NCBI RefSeq assembly: GCF_033568475.1
Contig: NC_133121.1
Location: 26,767,374 to 26,831,373, forward strand
Length of the DNA stretch: 64,000 bases
Direction of reading: 5' to 3'
Source of the DNA: Henckelia pumila
Taxonomy: Eukaryota; Streptophyta; Magnoliopsida; Lamiales; Gesneriaceae
In this document: in pieces, positions 35,461 to 47,234 of the stretch
How positions within the stretch are numbered: position 1 is the first letter of the stretch
Layout: each line of letters begins with the position of its first letter
Notes under the pieces: model-generated
Seen by the model: only the letters and a program-made list of their open reading frames with translations
What the model was told of the DNA's origin: nothing
Databases searched by the model: none
Translations under genes and position numbers: made by a program

Positions 35461-36215
35461 TGTAAATTCACAGTCTTCTAGTGAATTCTTTCCTATGGGG
35501 AAGAAGAAGAGACGACGTAGAAGTGTTTTGCTTTAGAACTTCCATATCTTTTATGTCACTTTACTTACTTCATCTGTTTATCTTGTTGACTTACATTGTT
35601 TGAGTTCGCAAAAATCCTTGGACCGTTTTCCGTACTATTTTTGGTCCACTCGTTTGTAGTGTTGAGAAAAAGTTGGTCTCATATAGCTAACCGAATCAAA
35701 ATCGGTTGCAATAATTTTCAGTGTTTTAGAGAATTTTTTAAATGTTTATACCTTAATTACCCTTTTGAACTTCACAATCAATCACTAAGTGTTAGGGTAC
35801 AATACCTGGTCTTATTAACAGAGCGAACGAACTACGATGTTTAAGCTGTAATATAAATATTTGAATTGTATCACTACTTTCAATTATAACTTTTGATAAC
35901 GTGATAAACACTCAATGTTGCTATAAACCAAATTCTCTCTTTCTATTCCTCCTTCTTCATCGTTAATTCGGTTTTCTTTTCGAATTTTAAATTTCCAAGT
36001 ATTTGACAAATATAATACAGTGACAATACTATAATTGGAGGCCACAGTACTGACTTAGACGCCCCAAAACGACATTTAAATATGAAGGTGGCAGTCCTAT
36101 TCAAAACCCCAGGGCATCAAAAGACTCAACAAATACGCTCATTTTACGATTAACATTTTGAACCATATATATTCATCCATCCCAAAATCTCTCCATCCAC
36201 ATTATAATTATGTGA

Positions 36216-36216
<1 letters not shown>
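35461..36216. other. Sequence right of the gypsy element, no clear gene
   Basis: The first part (cctatggggaagaagaagagacgacgtag) could be the continuation of the interrupted copia 3' region (Lys/Arg-rich in one frame) or an LTR U5; it resembles the U5 wording of the solo LTR at about 61830. The rest is anonymous AT-rich DNA. Confidence 0.35.
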
Positions 36217-36263
<47 letters not shown>

Positions 36264-36437
36264 ATGATTACCTGCACCCTAGAATGCAGGGTTTTTCATG
36301 TACGACCACTAAAACTCGGTACCGGGTTTTAGTTTTTTTTTCACTAAAATACGGTATCAGATTTTAATGGTCGCACACGAAAAATCATGCATCCTAGGTT
36401 GCAGGTGATCAAAATTATATATATATATATATATATA
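36217..36437. mobile_element. MITE inside a TA microsatellite
   Basis: TA runs at 36217-36260 and 36414-36437 enclose about 153 bp whose two ends are inverted copies: left gattacctgcaccctagaatgc, right gcatcctaggttgcaggtgatc. The fold continues inwards through cgaccactaaaa / ttttaatggtcg. No ORF. Its inner words recur next to another TA run at 62850-62935. Confidence 0.8.
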
Positions 36438-37174
36438 ATTTATTTTCCATATACGTTTAGAAAGATTTCTTTATTTCCAAAATAAAAACAAATGCTGTCA
36501 ATCTTCATTTATTATATATTTTTATTCTAGTCTCTTCTAACATCATTTAACGTACAAAATAATTGGGATACTATAATTGCTCATGTAAAGAAAACAACTG
36601 AAACATGTTGTTTGAGCAGTTGTACGATTTAAAAAATATTTAATTTGAAATGTAATCATGAACTAATTAGTAAAACGACAAATACTCGATTCTAAACAGG
36701 AGTCAAGATCATGTGTATAATTTGATTTTGTAACATGCAGTGCGATCATTAGATGATGTTTGTTTATTTGCAATAATTTTCTGTTTCAAGAGAAAGATCG
36801 AAAAAAATACATGTTTTATGCTCATATGGTTTAAAGATATTTGAATAGCAATGTTATTTTTTTCTTTTTTTTACAGGGAATAGAAATATATGTTACTATA
36901 TAGACTACATCATGTAACATTTTTTTTTTTGGTGATGTCAAATTATGAACAATATATTAATTATTTTAAAGGTTGCTCGATATTCTTTTACTAACTTAAT
37001 TAATTAATTAATGATAATGATAATAATAATAATAAAATTAATAAGGATTATATTTCAATTTATTTTTTGAAAATCAAGAAGTATTTTTTTTATCTGAATA
37101 AATTAAATATGGGGTGTTTTTTTAATCCAAGTATATCTAAACCAACTCTTACCAATAGAATAGCACCACCGATT

Positions 37175-37175
<1 letters not shown>
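36438..37175. other. AT-rich intergenic DNA
   Basis: No gene or repeat with clear edges. A (TAAT)n/(ATA)n stretch lies at about 36998-37036. Confidence 0.55.

Positions 37176-37245
<70 letters not shown>
37176..37245. repeat. (AAT)23 microsatellite
   Basis: About 70 bp of uninterrupted AAT. ORFs across it code only for poly-Asn or poly-Tyr. Confidence 0.97.
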
Positions 37246-37509
37246 GGAATTTTTTGGTATGAAGAATTGTGGTGAGAATGAGATGATTCCCTATATAGAC
37301 GTGCTTGATTTGGCATTTGAACGAGAATGTCCATTCCCATTAAAATGATTGTTCACATATTCATAAGAATTTTGGATGGAATGATCATGCATTTCCGTCT
37401 CTTATTTCTATATTTATATAAAAATATTTTCATATTTAATTTATTTATAAACTATTAAAGAGTCTATTCCTCTTCATAAAAATGAAATGGTAATTGGTAA
37501 CAATCCCTT

Positions 37510-38199
37510 ATGAAAATTATTCAGTATAGTCTGGCTCACGGACCAATATATTTTGATGTTTATCCTAATCTTTCTTTATCTTTATCTGATATAAATATTC
37601 TTGATGCTTTAACATTAAATGTTAAAACTCATGGTTATAATTATATTTTTGGAACATAAGTTATATGTATCTGTTATAGAATATATTTTAAACCTTTATT
37701 TACTTTAAATCCTATGTGTAAAAGAGTAGATAAAGATTTGAATGAAACAATTCTTATAGAAACCAATTTTAGTAGATCTAAGATCACTACTCGTAGATCT
37801 ATAAAATGGGAAGAAATTATATTTCCTCAAAATTGGATAATTGAACAAGTTGTTCCTAGAAATCATATTATAAATAGTTATTTACAAAATATAATTCAAA
37901 ATAATGAAGGATATGTAGAAATACAGTTTCATAATGAACAACGAAGATTATTGTCATCTTCTGCTAGTTCTCTTTTTAGAACTAGATCTATGTATTCTCA
38001 TATTTCACCTTTAGATTACATGATTGATATGCCTCAATCATCCAAAGCATCTACTTCTCAAATAAGAGAAGATAGTGGATCTCAGACTCCCAGTCCTCTA
38101 AAGATCGAGGATGTAGTTGATGAATTAATCATCAACAAGAATAATATTGTACATGGTATTCATAATGTTCAAAATATTAAAGAAACTGATACGATATAA
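37510..38199 (+). pseudogene. EPRV A movement protein C-terminal part and following domain
   Basis: AHGPIYFDVYPNLSLSLSD followed by DALTLNVKTHGYNYIFG is the conserved C-terminal core of the 30K-type movement protein of caulimovirids, which in a virus would carry the genome through plasmodesmata. A TAA at about 37658 breaks the frame. The following 37714-38199 is open (161 codons), polar and Ser-rich with no known fold. It is collinear with 56793-56308 of copy B. Confidence 0.78.
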
Positions 38200-38835
38200 G
38201 AAATGAATTTTATATGATTTTTATGGATAGTACACCAAAAATTGATTTTTCTGAAGGATCTTTTGCTAGACAAAAAATTAATTCTGAATTTTATCTTCCA
38301 AAATGGAATCTTTTCAGAAATTGTTATTTCTAAAGTTTTTTTGAAAAATAATATGATATAATAAGATATGAATTTTATTCTTTCAGTAAAAAGCATAATA
38401 AATTAATTCCTTTTGTTCCTTGGTTTATTATAACTTACGTGATTGATTATATCAATATTATTGAAGGAGATTATAAACTTTCTTCTGGATCTATACAAAA
38501 ATCATTATATCCTCCCCAACAATCTTTTCAAATTGAAAAGAATAATAAAATCTTAAATTTTGCTTCTTTCTCTAAATTGTTTGAGAATTACACTTTACAG
38601 GTTACTGTTAAACATATTAACCAAATTTTGGAAAAACCAAATTACACTAATTTATATTTAACTATTTTATGAGAAGAAATTACTTCTTTACATAATAGAG
38701 TTGAAATGATTATTTTTGCTATAAATCAAATAAACCAGATGTTCATATACATCAGAAAGAAGAGACTAATATTGTATCCATAGCATCTTCTTCTATTCAG
38801 CCACCCCCTGAAATAAAAAATTTTAAATTAAAATC
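38200..38835 (+). pseudogene. EPRV A polyprotein middle region, broken
   Basis: Read in pieces, this region gives FYMIFMDSTPKIDFSEGS, PFVPWFI and, from 38439, an open stretch of 77 codons (DYINIIEGDYKLSSGSIQKS). It corresponds to 56250-55640 of copy B. No domain is recognised; it lies between movement and coat protein. Confidence 0.6.
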
Positions 38836-38839
38836 TTCC

Positions 38840-40348
38840 ATGTCTGAATTAAAAAAATTTATAGAAGAAAAATTAAAAAAATTTAATGTTTCTACTTTAG
38901 ATGGAGAAATAGAAAATGATTCTTCTATCTCAGATAATGAGATTAATAAATTGAAATGAGCTGATAGACTTACTCATAATAAATATTATTATAGTAGACC
39001 TACTCCCATGGATGTTCTTAATGAAGAACAAGAATATATTATTTCTAATAATTATAATGGTAAAAATATATATAAATGGAATATTGATGGTTTTGCAGAT
39101 AAACATATTTATAATAGTGTTCACCGTATGCTCTTGTATAGCACTTTTTGTAAGAATAATGGTAATACTGACAAAAATATTGTTAAAATGCTTACAGCAG
39201 GTTTTACTGGCCAACTTAAAGGTTGGTGAGATAATTATTTATATCAATCTCAGAGAGATGAAATTTTAGAAACTATTAAACTTGAGAATGGAAATGCAGT
39301 TTATACTTTAATTATGACTATGATTGAGCATTTTACAAGTAGATTTACTGATAATAGTGAGAATATTTGTATTTTTTTTTAGTAATTTACGTTGCAAAAC
39401 TCTCACTGATTTTATATGGTATAAAAATACTTTTCTATCAAGAATCTATGAATTACCTGACTGTAATACTAGTCAATCGAAAGCCAAATTTATTGATGGT
39501 CTTTCAGGTTTATTTGCTGAAAGAATTAGAAAAATTCTAAGAAAAGATAATTCGTCTATTCCTTATGATAGTTATACATATGGAAAACTTATTAGCACTT
39601 GTGTCCAAGAAGGTCTAGCTCTTTGCAATGAATTAAAGCCATATAAACAAATAAAAAGACAAAATTTAAAAAGACAACTTGGTAAATTTTGTGACCAATT
39701 TGGTATTGATATGCCTAAGGATAAGAAAAAATTACCTGAGCTTGGTAGATCTAATAGATCTAACATATTTTATAAAAGACGTCGTCACTTATCTGAAAAA
39801 CAAAAAGATAAGAAAGAAAAAAGAAAAGAGTTGCATAGGCAGAAAAGGACATATCCTAAGAAAAATTATAAAATTATTTGTCATAAATGTGGCAAAGAAG
39901 GTCATTATGCTAATAAGTGTTGGACAAAAAAAATATTAAAAATCTTGACATAGATGATAATATTAAGGAAAAATTATTTAATATCTTTTTAACTTCTGAT
40001 TCTGAAAATAGTTCGGAACAAGAATCTTATAGTTCTGAGGATATTAATGCCATAGAAAAAGATTCGATTATCTCAGATTCTGATACTGAGAATTGCGATG
40101 CTTGTATTCAAGGTCAAGCATGCACTAAGAAAGATAATTATAACGATGAGTTTTATAAACTACTGTCTCAATTTGATGATCTTAATATTAATGTCCTTGA
40201 CAATAATAATATTTTAGAATTCCTTAAGATGATTAAGGATCCCAGTTTAAGATCAAGTATCATTGATGAAATGGATAGAAATCCATCTACTAATAATAAG
40301 ACAGATAGTCTTATTAATCCTACTTACACTATGACAGAAGTCAAATAA
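38840..40348 (+). pseudogene. EPRV A coat protein with CCHC zinc knuckle, broken
   Basis: Starts at ATG 38840. Stops at about 38957 and 39226 stand for tryptophan (TGG to TGA), and a T-run at 39368-39380 causes a frameshift. The open part at 39324-39953 ends in a Lys/Arg-rich stretch and the knuckle CHKCGKEGHYANKC at about 39880-39921, the coat-protein hallmark of the family. After a -1 type shift, 39917-40348 holds an acidic, Asp/Ser-rich tail with CDACIQGQAC. Acidic tails flanking the coat protein are usual in pararetroviruses. Confidence 0.85.
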
Positions 40349-40381
40349 CTTCTTAAACAAAAGTATGATAACCAGAATCCA

Positions 40382-41090
40382 GTGACTATTCAGGATTTAG
40401 TTAATGAGATTAATAATCTCAAAAATGAGATAAAAATTTTACAAAATGATAATTTAGTTCTTCATAAACGTATCAATAAGATTGATAAAGGAAAAAATAA
40501 ATTGTATGATCAAGAAAATTTTCAGAATACTGAAAATGATTATGATCAAGAAGATTATTTTAAAAAAATATCTTTATTTGAGGGCAATCACCTTTCTGTG
40601 TTGAGTATGATTATATCTCAGAAATGTTATACTAATATTATTCTTTTGATTGATAACTCTTATAAGAAAAATTTTATTGATATGATTGATAGTGGTGCTG
40701 ATTTAAATGTTATACAAGAAGGTCTTATTCCCATAAAATATTTTCATATGACTACTCATTCTTTATCTTATGCAGGAGAAAACCTCTTGATATAAATTAT
40801 AAATTACCCAAAGCTTATATTTGCAAGGATAAAAATTGTATTGCTACAAGCTTTTTATTAGCAAAAAATATTTATATCCAACTCATACTTGGTCTTTCTT
40901 TTATTTATAAAATTTATCCTTTACCTCACATAGATGAAAATGGAATTGAAGGTAGCTTTGAAGGAAAATCTATTTCTTTTCAGTTCATAACAAAACCTAT
41001 TAATAGGGTTTTAAATGAATTACAAGATAAGATTGACAGAAATTTTTTCATATAAATTCTTTAAAAGAAGAGGTTAATTCCTTAACTATT
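40382..41090 (+). pseudogene. EPRV A protease region, broken
   Basis: The N-terminal 40 residues form a predicted coiled coil (EINNLKNEIKILQNDNLVLH). The retropepsin active site FIDMIDSGADLNVIQEG (about 40674-40725) keeps D-S-G-A. A one-base deletion near 40780 shifts the frame; homology continues through 41050. Confidence 0.83.
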
Positions 41091-42533
41091 GAAGAAAAGT
41101 TGAAGAATCCTAAATTAGAGGAAAAAATTCAATTTGTTCAAAACAAATTTTCTCTAGAGATCTGTAATGATCACGACAATGCTTTTTGGGATAGAAAGGA
41201 ACATATTGTTTCTCTTTCTTATGAGGATACTTTTGATGAAAAAAGTATTTCTACCAAGGCTCGTCCTTGTCAAATAAATTCTGAATATTTAGAATTATGT
41301 AAGAATGAGATAAAATCTTTATTAGATAAAACTTAATAACTCCCTCTCAATCTCCTTGATCTTACACTGCTTTTTATGTTAATAAGCATTCAAAAAAGGA
41401 AAGAGGAGTTCCCAGGTTAGTAATAAATTACAAAATAAAGTATTAAAATGGATTAGGCATCCTACTCCTAACAAAAAAGATTTATTAGATAGACTTTTTA
41501 ATGCTTTAATATTTTCAAATTTTGATTTAAAAGCAGGATATTGGCAGATTCAAATAAAAGAATCTGATAGATATAAGTCTGCTTTTAATTTTCCTATAAG
41601 ACATTACGAATAGACAGTTATGTCATTTAGTCTGAAGAATGTCTCTTCAGAATTCCAACAAATTATGAATGATATTTTTTATCCTTTTAGTAATGTTATC
41701 ATTGTTTATATTGATGATATTTTATTCTTTTCTAAACACATTGAATCTCATTTTAAACACCTGAAAATATTTAGAAAAGTGGTTATTCAAAATGGTCTTG
41801 TTATATCCAAACCAAAAATGTCTTTATTTCGGACCAATATTAGATTTTTTGGTCATATGATAGAAAAAGGTCGTATTATTCTTATACAGAGAAGTATAGA
41901 ATTTGGTTCTAAATTTCCTGATGAAATAACTGATAAAACTCAGTTACAAAGATTTTAGGAAGTCTTAATTATATATCTTCCTATATTAAAAATCTTACTA
42001 ATTATTCTGCTATTCTACATGATAGACTTAAAAAAAATCCCTCTACTTGGACTATAGAACATACTGAGGCTGATAGAAAAATTAAAGAAAATGTTAAAAA
42101 TCTTCCTTTTCTTATGCTGGCTAATCCCCAATGGGAAAAATTATTGAAACAGATGCCTCTGATATAGGTTTTGGAGAAATTCTTAAACAGGTTAATCCTG
42201 ATACAAAACAAAAATATCTTGTTAGATTTTATTCTAGAAAATGGAATGATGCCCAAAAGAATTATGCTACAATAGCCAAAGAAATTCTTGCTATTGATGT
42301 GTTTTAAATTTCAAGATGATTTATATAATCAAAAATTTATTATTAAAACAAATTGTAGATCTGCTAAATTTATGTTTCTAAAAGATTTTAAGCATGATGT
42401 CTCTAAGCAAATGTTTGTTAGATGACAAGCTCATGTAGCGCCTATTGATTTTGAAATTATATATAAAAAAGGTGAAGATAATAATCTGCCTGATTTCTTA
42501 ACACGAGAATACTTTTCACGTTTACAGGTATGA
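41091..42533 (+). pseudogene. EPRV A reverse transcriptase and RNase H, broken
   Basis: RT blocks: NSEYLELCKNEIKSLLDK, NFDLKAGYWQIQIKESDRY and the catalytic IVYIDDILFFSK (YIDD intact, about 41707-41742). A TAG at about 41613 and several small shifts break it. RNase H begins at about 42140 (ETDASDIG) and runs to the ORF1 stop TGA at 42531-42533, which overlaps the ORF2 start. Confidence 0.85.
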
Positions 42534-43196
42534 GTAATCCCGATAGGGGAAATTATTCCTCTTATAAGGGAAGAGGTGGAAGAGGAGCATCTCCTCAGAT
42601 AATTGCTCAACATGGCAATAAGAAGTTTATAGCTCAGAATATTACAAGTTCATCGGGTAGTCATACTCCAGAAAAAAAAATGATCCATTATATGGTGAGT
42701 TTCAAGAATTCTTGAAACAGAAAAAATAAACAGAAGATAATATGTCTGAATCTTCAGCATCATATGCCAATATTATGAAAGAAAATGAAAGTGATTCTCA
42801 ATATATTGAGAGTCAATATCAAGATTTGATTCTTCTCATAGAAGAAAAAGGCATCCAATGGATGGAAACTCCGTGGATTATCATGGAAAGATATTTATCC
42901 AACACATCATATGTGAATAGATCCCATAAACAAAGAGGATTTTATGAAAATTTTCTTTTGTTCACTAATACAATGGAAATTACTCATTTTTCTGTTAATA
43001 CACAATAACAAGGAGTTTATAACTTCTCAAAATTCATTGTCAAAAAAATCATATCTATTGAAGAATGAGGAATATCTCCACTGGTTGAGAAAAATTTCTT
43101 ACAATAAAATGAATTTTAAATTCAATTATTGGGACTATGTAGAAGATTTTAATAAAACCTTATTTTATGAAAATAAAAAAAGAATAATGGTAATAC
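42530..43196 (+). pseudogene. EPRV A ORF2, N-terminal part
   Basis: The ORF2 ATG (42530) overlaps the ORF1 stop as ATGA. The N-terminus is Gly/Arg-rich (GRGGRGAS), then a frameshift in an A-run at about 42675 leads to MSESSASYANIMKENESD. Function of ORF2 is unknown. It ends abruptly at about 43196, where a coat-protein segment is joined. Confidence 0.75.
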
Positions 43197-43569
43197 CTTA
43201 TTTCTAAATGCTCATTTATAGCACTGTTTGTAAGAATAATGGTAATAATGACAAAAATATTGCTAAAATGCTTACAGTAGGTTTTACTGGCCAACTTAAA
43301 GGTTGGTGGGATAATTATTTATCTCAATCCTAGAGAGATGAAATTTTAGGAACTATTAAAATTGAAAATAATATTCCAACTGAACATGCAGTTTATACAT
43401 TAATTATGACTATGATTGAGCATTTTACAGGTAGATTTACTGATAAGTGTGAGAATATTCGTATTTTGCTTAATAATTTACGTTGCAAAACTCTCATTGA
43501 TTTTCGATGGTTTAAAAATACTTTTCTATCAAGAATCTATGAATTACCTGACTGTAATACTAGTCAATG
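43197..43569 (+). pseudogene. Displaced EPRV coat-protein fragment
   Basis: Matches copy A at about 39135-39480: YSTVCKNNGNNDKNIAKML, GFTGQLKGWWDNYL and SRIYELPDCNTSQ are all recognisable. It is placed directly after ORF2 sequence, a non-viral order. It retains a TGG where copy A has a TGA and includes an 18-bp segment absent there, so it is not a recent duplicate of copy A. The right edge joins a repeat also found at 47964. Confidence 0.82.
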
Positions 43570-43700
43570 GAAATACAGAGGGGTATTGACCCCATTGTTC
43601 CCTAATGTTCATATGATGTCTTGTACTCATTACCCTAATATATCATTTTGTTAATCTACTCACAAGCTAATATCACAAGCCACATATTACACACACGACA
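43570..43700 (+). repeat. 130-bp repeat, copy 1 (partner 47964-48094)
   Basis: aaatacagaggggtattgac through cacaagccacatattacac matches 47964-48094 at roughly nine of ten positions, same orientation. Its start coincides with the break in the EPRV fragment. Confidence 0.88.
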
Positions 43701-43800
43701 TCTTTATAATAGACTTAGATGAAGAACAAGAGATGAAGAACGAAGAACACGAAAAATACACATATATGAAGATAAGATACTTACTTGATTCAAAACTTTA

Positions 43801-43812
43801 GCTTTGATACCA
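43801..43812 (-). other. Primer-binding-site-like sequence next to an LTR
   Basis: The minus strand reads TGGTATCAAAGC, one change from the initiator-Met complement, seven bases inside the LTR edge. Confidence 0.65.
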
Positions 43813-43819
43813 AATAATA

Positions 43820-44589
43820 TGAATCCTCTTGAGAATGATAAGCAAACACAATTATAAATTAAATCGCACCCTCAAATGAATAAACAAAAGATTCAAAGTG
43901 TTTTTCTCAATCTTTGAAACAAGTAAAACTGATAAAATTTTAATTTCCATCTTTAATCGACAGACGATTAATAACAGAAATCACGAACAATCGAAACCAA
44001 AGAAAACCTTCAGATAACTTGTATCTGACAATCTTTAATGAAAAATCAATTGACAAATGTTTCCAAGTAATTAAATTGTGAAAAGTTTGATTTGAATAAC
44101 CAAAGCAAAGTTTTGAAGAAAATTCTTGAGAGAATTTCAATATTGTGTATAAACTGATTCTGAAATTATTATTAATGAAAATAAACAAAGTATTTATAGT
44201 TTACAATCAAAAATAAAAGATATATCAAAATATTGCCTAAAGATATCAAAGATATCATCTAGAATATTTTCCAGTAGGCTTAGAACTCTCAAAAATAGCA
44301 AAATATAATAAAATATTTAAATACTCTGAAACACGCTCAACACGCCGAAGTATGTGTAAATTCCTTGGAAATTCCACCTCGCTCGAGCGGTTGAAACTCG
44401 CGCTCAAGCGGAGAAGTTTCTGTCTTGCAAATTTTCCCGAGCTCGCTCGAGCGGACAAAACCCGCGCTCGAGCGAGAACAAATCTGCCCGAAATCTTCTA
44501 CTCATCTCGCTCGAGCGGTAAAATGTGGCGCTCGGGCGAGACATCCTCTGTCCCAAAATTATTTTCTTTACTCTTTTTGACTTCTAACA
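43820..44589 (-). repeat. LTR of a retrotransposon, minus orientation, with no recognisable body
   Basis: Minus strand starts TGTTAGAAGTC (44589) and ends ...GAGGATTCA (43820), followed by a PBS. The TATA box tataaata is at about 44195-44202. Upstream, 44379-44540 holds three pairs of CTCGAGCG motifs. No gag or pol is found beyond the PBS: EPRV sequence starts within 250 bp. Related to the LTR at 48180-48723. Confidence 0.7.
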
Positions 44590-45527
44590 CTTCAAGGACG
44601 CATAGACAACTCCATCTTGATAATTTAACATCATTATTTGAAGTGACTTCTTGAATTATTAGCTCGACTCCTCGTTATTGGTCCACATGAAATCTCCAAT
44701 GGATCTCGAACTCGCCTTGCCACTTCATCCACATGCAAGCTATCCATGATCGCATCACATTCTTACCCTACCATACATTGCCTAGGTTAGAGCTTCCGAG
44801 ACTACTTCCTCCAAACATCCACCTCCGACATGTGCTCTTCATCTCTCAGGTTTTATGATAGCCCTCGATCTTCCGGGATACCACCACAAAAGAAAATAAA
44901 TTGTTATAATTTTCCTCATTTTGTTTTGGGTACTGATAGTGAAGATGCCTCGCTCGAAATCGTGAACTTGAATATCATAACACTCACTAAAATTGATCCG
45001 GATCTTGACTCTCGAATGAAATTCGGCATCTTGGATGATTGTGAAGGAGGAGTAGACGGATTCTTTTTATTGCAAGAGGTGGGATTTGATTAGGTTTTGG
45101 GGGATATATGTTGTAATTTTGGTAGAAAACGTGGTTACAAGTAGTGGTAGAAGTGATTTCTAAAAACTCTATCAAACACTATCTTAGTAAATATCTAATG
45201 GTTGGGATTCTCAGTCGCAACAAAATTTAAAATTTTCTAATATGAAGATTGTACCCCATCATCTAAAACTAAAAGTGCATTTTCTCGATAAATTTTCAAC
45301 TCAACCATCTTCTCCATAACAAATTAAGGTGATTGTAGACCGACCCATTATAAACAACCCATCTCTCTATCCCGTTATGAACTATGATAAATTGGGAAAC
45401 CTCTAACCTTAATTTACTATCGTCTTTTGGAGTACCGCTGCGTCGTCTCTCTTTTCAATAAATATCACCAATCAGCGTTGTAAGTCTGGAAACCCCAAAT
45501 ACACCCTTGTTTCTTCATCACTCAACA
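44590..45527. other. Upstream region of the AOP gene
   Basis: 938 bp without a recognised gene. An 87-codon ORF at 44830-45093 matches nothing I know. An AT-rich TATA candidate (aataaatat, about 45458-45466) lies 60-70 bp upstream of the AOP start codon. Confidence 0.45.
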
Positions 45528-47234
45528 ATGGGCTCCGAAACTATAAAGCTTCCGACCATCCATTTCCCCCATCTGAAACAAGAAAAAAGCAGTAGCCAGA
45601 CATGGGAATTTCTCAAAAACCAAGTAATTTTGGCCCTGCAAGAGTTCGGTGGCTTTGAGGCAACATTCGACCAAATCCCCCAAAAACTCCGGAGCTCCGT
45701 CATTGAAGGAATTAAGCAGTTTTTTGAGGTCCCTTTCCCGATTAAACTTCGATACAAGCCCAAGAATCCCTACCATGGCTATAACATTGGACACCATGAT
45801 TTCGCGCCATTGTATGAAAGCTTCGGCATTGATGACGCACTCTCCTCTGGGAGCATGGAAAGCTTTACCGATCTCATCTGGTCTGAAGGCAATGCTGATT
45901 TTTGGTAAAAAAAAATAAATAATAATTTACACTATTAAATTTTGTTGACTGAATCCCAAACCTTTGTGACGACTTTTGAATATCATGGTTTGATCAATTT
46001 GGTTAAAACTAATAATCATGATGATATAATTTTATGGGATGAGTGCGTTTGTGTTCGTTCTTGTGAAAAGTTTTTTATGCCAATTTTTATATTTTGATTA
46101 GATATTATGCAGCAGTGTAATTTTAAATTGTAATCTTAGGAAAATAATGTGCCATTTAATATCACAACTTAGATATTCTATAAGTTAAATGGATGTAATT
46201 TTCTTGACAAAATTAGTGTTTAATCATGTTTTCGTTTATTGTCATATGTTACTTGGTAGCAAGAGTATTCAGTCCTTCGCAGCAAAACTATCTAAATTAG
46301 ATCAAATTGTGAGGATAATGGTTCTTGAAAGTTTGGGACTCCAAAAATACATAGATGAACACATAGATTCGGCGGATTACCTTGTTCGACTTCAGAAATA
46401 TGATCCTCCTCAAAGTGGAGAAACTGAGCTTGCATTAGCATCACACACGGATAAGAACTTTCTAACCATAATGTATCAAGATGAGGTTGTTGGGATGGAA
46501 ATCATGACAAAAGATGAACAATGGATCAATGCTCAGTCCTCTTCAAATTCATTCATTGTCATTGTTGGAGACTCTTTTCATGTAAGTACTGATCAACCCT
46601 CAGATTTTTAATATCTTATGTTACACGGGATGTTACATTAGCTACTACATAATTTAAATATTCATAGGGGAAGTTACATTAGTTATTGGGGGAACATTCT
46701 ATTTTCATTGTCATTGATATAATCTGTTTTAGTCATAATTTGTGTTCTTTGAATATGGAGAAAATATTACTTCCCTTCACAGCCCTTAGCTCAGATTATT
46801 AGGCTCCTGATTTATATTACCGGTGTATGACATTCAGAATAATTTAACGTGTATAACGCAAGACCTAGCTACTGAAACACAATTACCATATAAATATTTT
46901 CTTCATTTCACCATCACCGAGTTGAATTGGCATACCATACACTAAATACAAAACCTCATATTTTTCGCCAAATTTCTTGCTGCAGGCATGGACAAACGGA
47001 AGACTGCATCCTCCACAACACAGGGTTATGATGACTGGAAATATTGCTTTGTATTCATTGTCATTGTTTTCAGTTCCAAAGGAAGGCTATATAATCAAAA
47101 CCCCTAAAGAAATGGTTGATGATGAACATCCTTTGCAGTTCAGACCTTTTGATTATGCCAAGTATCTTCAGTTTTATAACTCATCTGCGGGTCGCAGATC
47201 CCTCGTACCTCTGAAGGCGTATTGTGGAACATGA
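45528..47234 (+). CDS. AOP-type 2-oxoglutarate-dependent dioxygenase, 3 exons, atypical 2OG site
   Basis: Cytosolic Fe(II)/2-oxoglutarate oxygenase of the plant DOXC class, most like AOP1 proteins. Exons 45528-45904, 46260-46581 and 46986-47234 join through GT-AG introns to 948 nt, 315 residues, the normal length. I start at MGSETIKLPTIHF; an in-frame ATG seven codons earlier is unlikely. The DIOX_N region is about 5-110 and the catalytic jelly roll about 165-265. Iron ligands are His188 and Asp190 (SHTDKN) and His245 (PPQHRVMM). The 2OG-binding RxS motif, normally R-Y-S in this group, reads Leu255-Tyr-Ser (NIALYSLSLF), so co-substrate binding may be lost. Otherwise the gene has no stop or frameshift. 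Substrate cannot be told from sequence. EPRV copies lie on both sides. Confidence 0.88.

Larger units (their letters stand above)
37453..43196 (+). mobile_element. Endogenous pararetrovirus copy A (Caulimoviridae, florendovirus/petuvirus-like)
   Basis: One plus-strand genome-type copy in the order movement protein (C-terminal part), a middle region, coat protein with CCHC knuckle, protease, RT, RNase H and ORF2 N-terminal part. There are no LTRs, and protein order and wording are those of caulimovirids. Every ORF is broken by stops or frameshifts, so this is a fossil. The left edge is at about 37453, where short homology to the movement-protein region of copy B begins after a deletion. Genus is inferred from the ORF1 plus ORF2 layout. 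Confidence 0.88.

Noticed and set aside
37067..37348. ORF with a long poly-Asn run and its minus-strand poly-Tyr twin
   Set aside because: Direct translation of the AAT microsatellite; no conserved sequence on either side.
43820..44589. LTR-like segment as the EPRV's own promoter region
   Set aside because: Copy B contains a different intergenic region with its own TATA and PBS in the proper viral place, so this segment is better read as an LTR.
44830..45093. 87-codon ORF upstream of the AOP gene
   Set aside because: No family, no introns or splice context, no coding signature I recognise; kept only as part of the intergenic entry.
45518..45797. Two antisense ORFs across AOP exon 1
   Set aside because: Shadows of a well supported exon.
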